A stretch of DNA of 48,460 nt from Nonomuraea antri (GTDB taxonomy: Bacteria > Actinomycetota > Actinomycetes > Streptosporangiales > Streptosporangiaceae). Position 1 is the first letter of the stretch; each line of letters begins with the position of its first letter. The stretch covers positions 1 through 48,460 of the forward strand of contig NZ_JABCPZ010000057.1 in assembly GCF_013283785.1 (NCBI RefSeq). The letters run 5' to 3'. The translations under genes and the position numbers were made by a program. Below, in pieces: positions 17,432 to 25,256 of this stretch. The notes under the pieces were generated by a model. It saw only the letters and a program-made list of their open reading frames with translations. It made no database searches and was not told where the DNA came from.

Positions 17432-18610
17432 GTGGACACATCCCCCCGTGACAGGGCGCACATGGCGCGCGCCGTCGAGCTGGCCCGGCTCGGGCACGGC
17501 ACCACCAGCCCCAATCCCGTCGTCGGCTGCGTCGTGCTCGACGCCGCGGGCCAGGTCGCCGGCGAGGGGTTCCACGCCTACGCCGGCGGGCCGCACGCCG
17601 AGGTCGTGGCCTTGCGCGCGGCGGGGGCGCGGGCCAGGGGCGGCACCGCGTACGTCACGCTCGAACCCTGCGACCACACCGGCAGGACGGGGCCGTGCAG
17701 CGCCGCGCTGCTCGACGCGGGCCTGGCCCGGGTCGTGGTGGCGGTCACCGACCCCAACCCCAAGGCCGCCGGCGGCGCGGCGCGCCTGCGCGCGGCCGGG
17801 ATCGAGGTGACCACCGGGGTGCTCGCCGCCGAGGCCGAACGGGCCAACGAGGAGTGGCTCACGTTCGTCAGGCTCGGCCGCCCGCACGTCACCTGGAAGT
17901 TCGCCGCCACCCTCGACGGCAGGTCGGCCGCCGAGGACGGCACCAGCCAGTGGATCACCTCGCCGGAGTCCCGGGCCGACGTGCACCGCCTGCGGGCGGC
18001 GTCCGACGCGATCGTCGCGGGCATCGGCACCGTCCTGGCCGACGACCCGCACCTCACCGCCAGGCCCCCGCAGCCCGGCGACCCGCACGTCACGGCCAGG
18101 TCCCCGCAGCCTGGCGGCCCGCATCTCACCACCAGGCCCCCGCAGCCGGGCGGCGCGGAGCGGCGGCGGCCGCTGCGCGTGATCGTCGACTCCGACGCGC
18201 GCACGCCCCCCGCCGCCAGGGTCCTCGACGCCGCCGCCCCCACCCTGATCGCCGTCGCCGCCGACACCGAGACCGGGCTCGACGCCGATCTGCTGCGCGT
18301 GCCCCGCGCCCCGGGCGGCGGCCTCGACCTGCCCGCCCTGCTCAAGGAGCTGGCCGCACGCGACGTGGTCAGCCTCTTCCTGGAAGGCGGCCCCAGGCTG
18401 GCCGGCGCGTTCCTGCGCGAGGGCCTGGCCGACCGGGTGGTCGCCTACCTGGCGCCGGCGTTCCTCGGCTCCGGCCGCGCCGCGCTGGAACAGGCCGGCG
18501 TCCGGACGATCACCGACATCCACCGCCTGCGATTCGACGAGTTTTCCCCCATCGGGCCGGACCTGAGGCTGACCGCCCGGCCCACGTCCCCACAAGTCAG
18601 GGAGAAGTGA
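17432..18610 (+). CDS. ribD: Bifunctional riboflavin biosynthesis deaminase/reductase
   Basis: Catalyses the deamination and reduction steps that turn the GTP cyclohydrolase II product into the ribitylaminouracil phosphate. The N-terminal deaminase has HAE (55-57) and PCDHTGRTGPC (Cys80, Cys89), the zinc site. The C-terminal reductase begins near VTWKFAATLDGRSA and ends with FLEGGPRLAGAFL. The GTG at 17432 has GGAGG six bases upstream, which decides the start although the frame stays open further up. A tandem 12-residue repeat (three copies) is inserted in the reductase domain after ADDPHLTARP. First gene of the riboswitch-controlled operon; its stop overlaps the ribE start (TGATG). Length 392. 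Confidence 0.95.
   Translation: MDTSPRDRAHMARAVELARLGHGTTSPNPVVGCVVLDAAGQVAGEGFHAYAGGPHAEVVALRAAGARARGGTAYVTLEPCDHTGRTGPCSAALLDAGLARVVVAVTDPNPKAAGGAARLRAAGIEVTTGVLAAEAERANEEWLTFVRLGRPHVTWKFAATLDGRSAAEDGTSQWITSPESRADVHRLRAASDAIVAGIGTVLADDPHLTARPPQPGDPHVTARSPQPGGPHLTTRPPQPGGAERRRPLRVIVDSDARTPPAARVLDAAAPTLIAVAADTETGLDADLLRVPRAPGGGLDLPALLKELAARDVVSLFLEGGPRLAGAFLREGLADRVVAYLAPAFLGSGRAALEQAGVRTITDIHRLRFDEFSPIGPDLRLTARPTSPQVREK
18044..18151 (+). repeat. Three 36-bp tandem repeats inside ribD
   Basis: Units at 18044-18079, 18080-18115 and 18116-18151 are in frame and encode DPHLTARPPQPG, DPHVTARSPQPG and GPHLTTRPPQPG. The first unit contains the normal family sequence; the other two look like duplications that lengthen a surface loop. 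Confidence 0.9.
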
Positions 18611-19197
18611 TGTTCACCGGAATCATCGAGGAAAAGGGCGAGATCGTCGCCATCGAGTCCGTGGGCGACGGGGCCCAGCTGTCGGTACGCGGCCCGATCG
18701 TCACCTCCGACGCCAAGCACGGCGACTCGATCGCGGTCAACGGCGTCTGCCTGACGGTCGTGGACGTCCGCGACGACGTGTTCGACGTCGACGTGATCAA
18801 GGAATCCCTCGACCGCAGCTCACTCGGCGCCCTGACCGTGGGCTCGGCGGTGAACCTGGAGCGGTCGGTACGCGCCGACCAGCGGCTGGGCGGCCACATC
18901 GTGCAGGGCCACGTCGACGGCACCGCCGTGCTCAAGTCCCGCGAACCCGGTGCGAACTGGGACAACCTCCGCTTCACCCTGCCCGAGCCGTTGAGCCGGT
19001 ACGTGGCGGAGAAGGGCTCGATCGCGATCGACGGAATCAGCCTGACCGTGACGACGGTTGACGACGACGGCTTCGGCGTGAGCCTCATCCCGACCACGCT
19101 GAAGCTGACCACCCTCGGCGAACGCCGAGTGGGCGACGTGGTGAACCTCGAAGTCGACGTGATCGCGAAGTACGTGGAAAGGCTGGTGGCCCGATGA
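18610..19197 (+). CDS. ribE: Riboflavin synthase, alpha subunit
   Basis: Dismutates two dimethyl-ribityllumazines to riboflavin. It begins with the universal MFTGIIEEKGEI. The two lumazine-binding half-domains are both seen: VNGVCLTVVDV in the first (about residues 38-48) and IDGISLTVTTV in the second (about 139-149). Length 195 is normal. The ATG shares a base with the ribD stop, and the ribM start overlaps its own stop (ATGA), so translation is coupled along the operon. The same gene is called ribC in some organisms. Confidence 0.95.
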   Translation: MFTGIIEEKGEIVAIESVGDGAQLSVRGPIVTSDAKHGDSIAVNGVCLTVVDVRDDVFDVDVIKESLDRSSLGALTVGSAVNLERSVRADQRLGGHIVQGHVDGTAVLKSREPGANWDNLRFTLPEPLSRYVAEKGSIAIDGISLTVTTVDDDGFGVSLIPTTLKLTTLGERRVGDVVNLEVDVIAKYVERLVAR

Positions 19198-19841
19198 GCT
19201 GGGCTGAGGCATCTGTTGAGATCTTCGGTCACCCCGTGAAGTGGACCGACCTGGTCGGCAACGTCTTCGCGCTGGCGACCGTGCTGTTCGCCATGCGCAA
19301 GTCCCTGTGGACCTGGCCGGTGCAGTTCACCGGCGCGGTGCTGCTGTTCATCGCCTCGATCAGCGCCCACGTCACCGGCAACGCGCTCAAGCAGGCCCTG
19401 TTCGCGATCCTGGCGATCTACGGCTGGTGGCGGTGGCGGCGCGGCAGCCAGGGCCACGAGCTGGCCGTCAGGCCGGCCACCGGGCGCGAGCGGGCCACGC
19501 TGATCGCCGCGCTGCTGGTCGGCACCGCGCTGGTGACCGTGCTGTTCAAGACGTTCAACCTGTCGTGGTACCCGGGCGCGCCGTGGGCGCTGGTGGCCGC
19601 CGACGCGTACATCTTCGTCGGCGGGGCGGTGGCCACCTGGGCGCAGGGCCGGGCCCTGGTCGACTTCTGGATCGTGTGGGTGCTGGTCGACCTGGTGGGC
19701 GTGCCGGTGGCCTACAACTCCGGGCTGACCGTCTCGGCCACCGTCTACGTGGTGTTCTTCGCCATGGTCATCTACGGGTTCGTCAAGTGGCTCAGGGAAT
19801 ACCGCACCACGACGCAGGCGAAGCTGGCGGTGGCGTCGTGA
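19194..19841 (+). CDS. ribM: PnuC-family transporter, probable riboflavin uptake protein RibM
   Basis: Six to seven membrane helices with the PnuC-family pattern (WTWPVQFTGAVLLF, then LFAILAIYGWWRWRRG). PnuC proteins carry nicotinamide riboside, but relatives located in FMN-regulated rib operons of actinobacteria (RibM/PnuX) carry riboflavin. Placement between ribE and ribBA under the FMN riboswitch makes riboflavin the likely substrate; this is inferred from context. Length 215. Both ends overlap neighbours by four bases (ATGA and GTGA). Confidence 0.85.
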   Translation: MSWAEASVEIFGHPVKWTDLVGNVFALATVLFAMRKSLWTWPVQFTGAVLLFIASISAHVTGNALKQALFAILAIYGWWRWRRGSQGHELAVRPATGRERATLIAALLVGTALVTVLFKTFNLSWYPGAPWALVAADAYIFVGGAVATWAQGRALVDFWIVWVLVDLVGVPVAYNSGLTVSATVYVVFFAMVIYGFVKWLREYRTTTQAKLAVAS

Positions 19842-21055
19842 ACGAGATCGTGCTCGACCCGATCGAGCGGGCCATCGAGGACATACGCAACGGCAAGCCG
19901 GTCGTGGTCGTCGACGACGCCAACCGGGAGAACGAGGGCGACATCATCTTCGCCGCCGCGAAGGCCACACCGGAGCTGCTCACGTTCACCATCAGGCACA
20001 CCAGCGGCGTGATCTGCGTGGCCATGGAGGGCAAGGAGCTCGACCGGCTCGGGTTGCCGCTCATGGTGTTCCAGAACAAGGAGCGCATGCGCACCGCGTA
20101 CACGATCACCGTCGACGCCCGCGACGGCGTGACCACCGGCATCTCCGCCGGCGACCGGGCCAGGACGATCCGCACCCTGGCCGACTCCGCCACCGAGCCG
20201 AACGAGCTGGTGCGTCCCGGGCACATCTTCCCGCTGCGTTACCACGAGGGCGGCGTGCTGGCCAGGCGCGGGCACACCGAGGCGGCCGTCGACCTGGCCA
20301 GGCTGGCCGGGCTGTCGGCGGCCGGCGCGCTGGCCGAGGTGGTCAACGACGACGGCACCATGGCCAGGCTCCCGCAGCTGCGCGTCTTCGCCGACACCTA
20401 CGACCTGGCGCTCGTGTCCATCGAACAGCTCGTCGACTACCGGCGGCGGGCCGAGAGCATGGTCACCAGGGTCGCCGAGACGCGGCTGCCCAACGCGTAC
20501 GGGATGTGGCGGGCCTACGGCTACGCCAGCGCGCTCGACGGCGGCGAGCACGTCGCGCTCGTCTACGGCGAGCTGGCCGACGGCGAGAACATCCTGGTCA
20601 GAGCCCACTCCGAATGCCTGACCGGCGACGTGTTCGGCTCGCTGCGCTGCGACTGCGGGGTGCAGCTCGACAACGCCATGTCGGCCATCGCCGCCGAGGG
20701 CCGCGGCGTGATCGTCTACCTGCGCGGGCACGAGGGGCGCGGCATCGGGCTGCTGGCCAAGCTCAAGGCCTACAGCCTGCAGGACAACGGCAGCGACACC
20801 GTCGACGCCAACGTCGAGCTGGGGCTGCCGGTCGACGCGCGCGAGTTCTCCAACGCCGGGCAGATCCTGGCCGACCTCGGCGTGAAGTCGATCCGGCTGC
20901 TCACCAACAACCCGGCCAAACTCAAGGGCATGGACGGCTACGGCATCAAGGTGCTCGGCCGCGAACCCATGCCGGTGGCCATGAACCCCCACAACGAGCG
21001 GTATCTCACGGCCAAGCGCGACCGGCTCGGCCACGACATCTCGGAGGCGTCATGA
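19838..21055 (+). CDS. ribBA: Bifunctional DHBP synthase / GTP cyclohydrolase II
   Basis: Supplies both precursors of riboflavin: dihydroxybutanone phosphate from ribulose-5-phosphate and the pyrimidine from GTP. The N-terminal RibB half shows DDANRENEGD, RHTSGVICV, TTGISAGDRA and RPGHIFPL. The C-terminal RibA half has the zinc site CLTGDVFGSLRCDCG and the catalytic RGHEGRGIGL. Length 405 is normal. The GTG at 19838 overlaps the ribM stop by four bases (GTGA), which sets the start. Its own stop overlaps the ribH ATG. Confidence 0.96.
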   Translation: MNEIVLDPIERAIEDIRNGKPVVVVDDANRENEGDIIFAAAKATPELLTFTIRHTSGVICVAMEGKELDRLGLPLMVFQNKERMRTAYTITVDARDGVTTGISAGDRARTIRTLADSATEPNELVRPGHIFPLRYHEGGVLARRGHTEAAVDLARLAGLSAAGALAEVVNDDGTMARLPQLRVFADTYDLALVSIEQLVDYRRRAESMVTRVAETRLPNAYGMWRAYGYASALDGGEHVALVYGELADGENILVRAHSECLTGDVFGSLRCDCGVQLDNAMSAIAAEGRGVIVYLRGHEGRGIGLLAKLKAYSLQDNGSDTVDANVELGLPVDAREFSNAGQILADLGVKSIRLLTNNPAKLKGMDGYGIKVLGREPMPVAMNPHNERYLTAKRDRLGHDISEAS

Positions 21056-21519
21056 GCGGCGAAGGACGACCCGCGGGCACGGTTCCCGACGCCGCGGGCC
21101 TGGTCGTCGGGGTGGTCGCGGCGAGCTGGCACGCGGCGATCACCGACCAGCTGGTGGCCAGGGCGGTGCAGGCGTGCGACGACAGCGGCGCCACCGCCAC
21201 CGTCGTGCGCGTGCCGGGCTCGCTGGAGATCCCGGTCGTCGCCCAGGCGCTGGCCAGGCGGTGCGACGCGGTGGTGGCGCTGGGAGCGGTCATCAGGGGC
21301 GAGACCGCCCATTTCGACTACGTCTGCGACTCGGTCACGTCCGGGCTGACCAGGATCTCGCTCGACGAGGAGACCCCGATCGGCAACGGCGTGCTGACCT
21401 GCGAGAACATGGAGCAGGCGGTGGACCGCTCGGGGCTGCCGGGCAGCAAGGAGGACAAGGGGTACGAGTCGGCCGTGGCCGCCCTCGAGACCGCACTCCT
21501 GCTGCGAGACCTCCACTGA
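21052..21519 (+). CDS. ribH: 6,7-dimethyl-8-ribityllumazine synthase
   Basis: Condenses dihydroxybutanone phosphate with the ribitylaminouracil to give lumazine, usually as a large icosahedral shell. Motifs seen: VPGSLEIPVVAQALA, ALGAVIRGETAHFDYV with the catalytic His, and GVLTCENMEQAVDR. Length 155 is normal. The ATG overlaps the ribBA stop (ATGA). Last biosynthetic gene of the FMN-controlled operon. Confidence 0.95.
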   Translation: MSGEGRPAGTVPDAAGLVVGVVAASWHAAITDQLVARAVQACDDSGATATVVRVPGSLEIPVVAQALARRCDAVVALGAVIRGETAHFDYVCDSVTSGLTRISLDEETPIGNGVLTCENMEQAVDRSGLPGSKEDKGYESAVAALETALLLRDLH

Positions 21520-21538
21520 CCTGCGGTAGGTTTCCTTC

Positions 21539-21991
21539 GTGCCCGAGCCCGTTTCCCCGCCGCCGCTGCCCGTCACGTGGCGTCCCAGCAAGCCCAGGTT
21601 CGTCGCGTACGGGGTCGCCGCCGTGATCGTGCTCGGGTCGGTGGTCATGGCCCTGCTGATCGCCGATCCGTTCAAGCTGCCCGACCGGGTGGCGATCGTG
21701 GCGTTCGGGTGCGCGGTGGCGTACGTGCTCCACCTGCTCGGCCGGGTGCGGGTGGAGGCGGACGACGAGGGCATCACGGTGGTGAACGCGATGCGTACGC
21801 ACCGGTACAGCTGGCCGGAGGTCATCGACGTCACGCTGCTGGTGGGCGACCCCTGGCCCAAGATCGACTTCTCGGACGGCCGCACGATCGGCGCCATGGG
21901 CATCCAGGGCTCCGAGAAACCCCGCGCCCGCCGGGCCACGGCCGAACTCGCGGCCTTGATCCGGGAGCGCGGGGAGGCCCGCGAGAACTAG
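21539..21991 (+). CDS. Small membrane protein with a bacterial PH-type domain
   Basis: A short Pro-rich start, two hydrophobic helices (FVAYGVAAVIVLGSVVMALL and VAIVAFGCAVAYVLHLL), then a beta-rich region (VRVEADDEGITVVNAMRTHR with YSWPEVIDVTL) typical of bacterial PH-like domains. Length 150. Such genes often follow ribH in actinobacteria, but a role in flavin metabolism is not shown. The GTG at 21539 lies six bases after TAGGTT (21527-21532), so it may have its own leaderless promoter as well as read-through from ribH. Its stop codon overlaps that of the convergent gene within a CTAG (21988-21991). Confidence 0.8.
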   Translation: MPEPVSPPPLPVTWRPSKPRFVAYGVAAVIVLGSVVMALLIADPFKLPDRVAIVAFGCAVAYVLHLLGRVRVEADDEGITVVNAMRTHRYSWPEVIDVTLLVGDPWPKIDFSDGRTIGAMGIQGSEKPRARRATAELAALIRERGEAREN

Positions 21992-22293
21992 CCGAACACC
22001 TCTTCCGCGGTGCCGGCGGTCGAGGCGCGGGTGACCCAGGTCAAGAGCAGGTCCCGGTCCAGAGACTCGTCGATGATGTCGCGTCGGCCGATGGTGATCG
22101 GAATCTCCCGGACGGCCAGCACGCTCAGCAGCGCTCGGGTCAGGCCTCTGGCTTCCGCCGCTTCCTCAATGGGCTGGGTGAACTTGTCGGGCAGGCGGTA
22201 TTTGAGGTCGGCGGCGTAGAACCGCGTCGCTCGCCTGGTCAGGCGCGCCTTCTCGGCGTCGTCCTCGTCGTCCCAGTCGCTCGGAGTCCGCAT
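21988..22293 (-). CDS. Small protein homologous to the C-terminal domain of the adjacent Rpn-like nuclease
   Basis: The 101-residue product has an acidic start (MRTPSDWDDEDDAEKARL), then a helical part that matches the last 70 or so residues of the preceding protein: DKFTQPIEEAAEARG against DRFTQSLENAAEAKG, and LLLTWVTRASTAGTAEEVFG against LLTWTTRAATAATAEEIFG. It has no nuclease motif. The ATG at 22293 has a GAGAGGTG ribosome site and begins seven bases after the nuclease stop, so the two are one transcript. By analogy with the C-terminal small proteins of E. coli Rpn nucleases it could bind and restrain the nuclease; this is inference. A degenerating duplicate is the alternative. Confidence 0.72.
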   Translation of the reverse strand: MRTPSDWDDEDDAEKARLTRRATRFYAADLKYRLPDKFTQPIEEAAEARGLTRALLSVLAVREIPITIGRRDIIDESLDRDLLLTWVTRASTAGTAEEVFG

Positions 22294-22300
22294 GTCATGA

Positions 22301-22558
22301 TCACCTCTCCCCGAAGATCTCTTCAGCGGTGGCGGCGGTGGCGGCGCGGGTCGTCCAGGTGAGAAGCTGCTCGGTGTCGCGGCAGTTCTCGATGGCCTGG
22401 CGCTGCTCGTCGGTGATCTCCAGCCCGCGTGCCTCAAGAACAGCCCGCAGGGCCTTGGCTTCGCCTTCCGCTTCGCCTTCAGCTCTGCCTTTCGCTTCGG
22501 CGGCGTTCTCCAGGGACTGGGTGAAGCGGTCGCTGATTCGTGGCTGGGTCTCGATCAT
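22301..22558 (-). CDS. Candidate intragenic small protein (C-terminal domain of the Rpn-like nuclease)
   Basis: In-frame internal start: ATG at 22556-22558 preceded by GGAGG (22564-22568 on the minus strand) with a five-base gap, a better ribosome site than that of the full-length gene. The 85-residue product (MIETQPRISDRFTQSLENA...) is the helical C-terminal domain without the nuclease core. E. coli Rpn genes are known to make such C-terminal fragments, which counteract the full-length toxin. Here it is a prediction from the start signals only. Confidence 0.45.
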   Translation of the reverse strand: MIETQPRISDRFTQSLENAAEAKGRAEGEAEGEAKALRAVLEARGLEITDEQRQAIENCRDTEQLLTWTTRAATAATAEEIFGER

Positions 22559-23191
22559 CAGGTCCTCCAGTCGCTTGCGGAGATTCTCTGGAAGCTTCAT
22601 CCGCAGATAATCGTAGTAAGTATGGCCACGCCGGTCCTCGAACCCGAGCAAGGACATGGCCACCGCGGCCGCCGTGTCGAAGTCGTGGGGCGGGGCCGCC
22701 GCGCGGAGCGTGGCGAACTCCGGGTACCGCTGCACGTCCGCCGACTCGCGGAGCACGGGCAGGTCCTGCGGGCAGATCACGATGGGATGCAGCGTGAGCG
22801 AGCTGCCCTGGGGGATGAGCTCCTGCTCGCGATATTTGCGCGCGGTCGGCTGGTCGAGGCAGTAGACGAGCAGGTGGACGACGCTCTTGTGCTTGGCCAT
22901 GAGCGTGCCCGTGTAACCCATCCACGCCCAGACCTTCTCCACCTTGTACTCGCTCTGCACCTCGGTGATGAGGTAGCGCCTTCGTCTGCCGAAGCGGGTG
23001 CGGCCGGAGGTGACCGCGTCGGCCCGGTACTCCGTCGGGAGGCGGTCGGTGAGGTCGGCGGACTCTTCGCGTATGTCCAGGTAGTCGTGCTCGATGCGGC
23101 GGTTGAGTGCCCACGACAGCAGTTCCATCGCGAAGGCCGGCCGTTGGCTGATCATCTCCAACGGCATCTCGTGGGGAAGCTTGGGGGGCAT
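22301..23191 (-). CDS. Rpn/YhgA-like PDDEXK nuclease family protein
   Basis: The N-terminus (HEMPLEMISQRPAFAMELL) and the LPTEYRADAV...ITEVQSEYK block follow the pattern of actinobacterial Rpn/transposase_31-like proteins. The expected catalytic residues are present: Asp58 in RADAV and Glu77-x-Gln79 in ITEVQS, the D...ExQ form of the PDDEXK nuclease site. Residues about 235-250 are a Glu/Gly/Ala repeat (AEGEAEGEAK), followed by a helical C-terminal domain. The ATG at 23191 has GAGAGGA upstream, lying within the arm of an inverted repeat. Inside the gene, codon 212 is an ATG (22558) with GGAGG exactly five bases before it, which would give an 85-residue C-terminal product. Length 296. Confidence 0.8.
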   Translation of the reverse strand: MPPKLPHEMPLEMISQRPAFAMELLSWALNRRIEHDYLDIREESADLTDRLPTEYRADAVTSGRTRFGRRRRYLITEVQSEYKVEKVWAWMGYTGTLMAKHKSVVHLLVYCLDQPTARKYREQELIPQGSSLTLHPIVICPQDLPVLRESADVQRYPEFATLRAAAPPHDFDTAAAVAMSLLGFEDRRGHTYYDYLRMKLPENLRKRLEDLMIETQPRISDRFTQSLENAAEAKGRAEGEAEGEAKALRAVLEARGLEITDEQRQAIENCRDTEQLLTWTTRAATAATAEEIFGER

Positions 23192-23197
23192 AGCGTC

Positions 23198-23224
23198 CTC
23201 TCGATTGCGATTTGCGATCGAGAG
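23198..23224 (-). promoter_or_regulatory. Inverted repeat covering the ribosome site of the Rpn-like nuclease gene
   Basis: Eight-base arms CTCTCGAT (23198-23205) and ATCGAGAG (23217-23224) with an 11-base spacer. On the mRNA, the 3' arm contains the GAGAGGA ribosome site, six bases before the ATG. It may be an operator for autorepression, or a hairpin that hides the ribosome site. Confidence 0.6.
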
Positions 23225-23290
23225 ATTACAGTCCGCAGTCGGGTCGAGTCATGAATATCGGTGAAACGCGGTGGCGCGTAGCCTGAAGGC

Positions 23291-24178
23291 GTGCTGCGGC
23301 GGACAATCAGGGCAATGGACATCGAGTCGCCGGAGAAGCTCATCGAGCTGCTCGACCGGCACGCCTACCTGGCGGACGAAGGGCTGGCCACGGCCGCGTT
23401 CCTGGCGCTCAGGATGGGGCGGCCGCTGTTTCTGGAGGGCGAGGCGGGCGTCGGCAAGACCGAGCTGGCCAAGACCCTGGCGCGGATGCTCAAGGCGCCG
23501 TTGATCAGGCTGCAGTGCTACGAGGGGCTCGACGCGGCCCAGGCGCTGTACGACTGGGACTTCGCCCGCCAGCTCCTGCACCTCAAAGCCGCCGAGGCGG
23601 CCGGGATCACGGACGTCGGGAGGCTGGAGAGCGAGATCTACGACCGGCGGTTCCTGATCGCCAGGCCGCTGCTGAAGGCTGTCGAGACTCAGCCCAGCGT
23701 GCTGCTGGTGGACGAGGTCGACCGCGCCGACGACGAGTTCGAGGCGTTCCTGCTGGAGGTGTTGTCCGACTTCACGATCTCCGTCCCCGAACTGGGCACG
23801 ATCAAGGCCAGGACGCCGCCGGTCGTCGTCGTCACCTCCAACCGCACCCGTGAGGTGCACGACGCGCTCAAACGGCGCTGCCTGTACCACTGGCTGGAGC
23901 ATCCCGGCTTCGACCGGGAGGTCGCCATCCTGCTGCGCAAGCTGCCCGGCTGCACCGAGACGCTGGCGCTGCAGGTGGCGCGGGCGGCCGAGCGGCTGCG
24001 GCGGGCCGACCTGGTCAAGCCGCCGGGCATCGCCGAGACCCTCGACTGGACCGAGGCGCTGCTCACGCTCGGGGCCAGGGAGCTCGACCCCGGCCGGGCG
24101 GCGGCGACGCTGGGCGCCGCGCTGAAGTACCGTGAGGACGTCACGACCGTCATGAACACCGGCCTGCTGCATGGATGA
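23291..24178 (+). CDS. MoxR-family AAA ATPase (CoxD-like)
   Basis: Chaperone-type ATPase used to mature molybdenum hydroxylases. Walker A GEAGVGKT (residues 50-57), Walker B LLVDEVDRAD, and sensor regions (VVTSNRTREVHDALKRRCLYHW) are present. Length 295. The GTG at 23291 is chosen because TAGCCT (23279-23284) lies exactly six bases before it (leaderless layout); an ATG at 23315 is the alternative. It overlaps the next gene by eight bases. Partner VWA, XdhC and MocA genes follow, so this is the AAA/VWA pair of a CO-dehydrogenase-type maturation operon. Confidence 0.9.
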   Translation: MLRRTIRAMDIESPEKLIELLDRHAYLADEGLATAAFLALRMGRPLFLEGEAGVGKTELAKTLARMLKAPLIRLQCYEGLDAAQALYDWDFARQLLHLKAAEAAGITDVGRLESEIYDRRFLIARPLLKAVETQPSVLLVDEVDRADDEFEAFLLEVLSDFTISVPELGTIKARTPPVVVVTSNRTREVHDALKRRCLYHWLEHPGFDREVAILLRKLPGCTETLALQVARAAERLRRADLVKPPGIAETLDWTEALLTLGARELDPGRAAATLGAALKYREDVTTVMNTGLLHG

Positions 24179-25256
24179 CGCGCTCGACGACCTGGTCGCC
24201 ACCGTCACCGCGTTCGCCAGGACGCTCCGGGCCGCGGGGGTCGGCGCCGACCACGAGCGCACCCGTAACCTGCTGGAGGCGCTCGACCACCTGGACGTGA
24301 CGGACCGCGGCGAGTTCTACTGGGCCGGCCGGCTGACCCTGTGCGCCACCCGCGACGACCTGCCCGCCTACGACCGGTGTTTCGCCGCCTTCTTCGGCGG
24401 CGCGCGGGCCACGCTCGCGCGTACCAGCACGACCAGCATCACCCGGCACCTGGCGGCGGCCGACGACGGCGAGAGCGGGGGAGCGGACGGCGAGGCCGCG
24501 CCGGCCACGGCGAGCCGCGTGGAGGTGCTGCGGCACCGCGACGTGGCCGGGCTGAGCGAGGCTGAGCGGGCCGAGGTGCACCGGATGCTGGCGATGCTGC
24601 GCGCCAGGCGCGCGCCGCGCCGCTCCAGACGCTACGAAAGCGCCCATCGCGGGGCACTCGACCAGCGCCGCACCATCAGGGACGCGCTGCGCAAGGGCGA
24701 CGTGGCCCGGCTGCGGCACCGGCGGCACACCACCAGGCCGCGCGCGGTCGTGCTGTTCGTGGACGTCAGCGGCTCCATGGCCCCCTACGCCGAGACGCTG
24801 CTGCGCTTCGCGCACGCCCTGGTCAGGAGCGCCCCCAGGGCCACCAGCGTCTACTCGGTGGGCACCAGGCTCACCTCGATCACCGCCGAACTGCGCCACC
24901 GCGACCCCGGCACCGCGCTGAACGAGGTGTCGCGGGCCATCCCGGACTGGAGCGGCGGCACCAGGCTGGGCGAGGAACTGCGGGAGTTCCTGACCCGGCG
25001 CTCGGCCCGCGGCGCGATCGCGGTGATCGCCTCCGACGGCTGGGAGCGCGGCGACCCGGCGCTGCTCGGCGCCCAGCTGGCCAGGCTCGCCCGGCAGGCG
25101 CACCGGGTGATCTGGGTCAACCCGCACAAGGGGTACGCGGACTACCAGCCGCTCACCGGCGGCATGCGGGCCGCCCTGCCCCACCTGGACGACCTGGTGG
25201 CCGGTCACAGCCTGGCCGCCTACGAGGAACTCAGCGAAAGGCTCGCGCATGCGTGA
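24171..25256 (+). CDS. VWA-domain protein (CoxE-like)
   Basis: Partner of MoxR-type ATPases. A helical N-terminal half of about 190 residues (DDALDDLVATVTAFARTLRAAG onward) precedes a von Willebrand A domain whose metal site DVSGSM is complete (Asp198, Ser200, Ser202); the second site threonine is in SGGTRLGEEL. Length 361 is normal for CoxE. Overlaps the ATPase gene upstream and XdhC downstream by eight bases each. In carboxydotrophs CoxD and CoxE help build the Cu-Mo site; which enzyme they serve here is unknown because no hydroxylase subunit gene lies in the window. Confidence 0.9.
   Translation: MDDALDDLVATVTAFARTLRAAGVGADHERTRNLLEALDHLDVTDRGEFYWAGRLTLCATRDDLPAYDRCFAAFFGGARATLARTSTTSITRHLAAADDGESGGADGEAAPATASRVEVLRHRDVAGLSEAERAEVHRMLAMLRARRAPRRSRRYESAHRGALDQRRTIRDALRKGDVARLRHRRHTTRPRAVVLFVDVSGSMAPYAETLLRFAHALVRSAPRATSVYSVGTRLTSITAELRHRDPGTALNEVSRAIPDWSGGTRLGEELREFLTRRSARGAIAVIASDGWERGDPALLGAQLARLARQAHRVIWVNPHKGYADYQPLTGGMRAALPHLDDLVAGHSLAAYEELSERLAHA

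Noticed and set aside
17695..18609. N-terminal extension of riboflavin synthase by about 305 codons
   Set aside because: This is the out-of-frame shadow of ribD; the protein clearly starts MFTGIIEEKGEI at 18610.
21988..23191. Insertion sequence, because Rpn proteins are often labelled transposase_31
   Set aside because: No terminal inverted repeats or target duplication are seen at the edges, and the family is a nuclease, not a DDE transposase.
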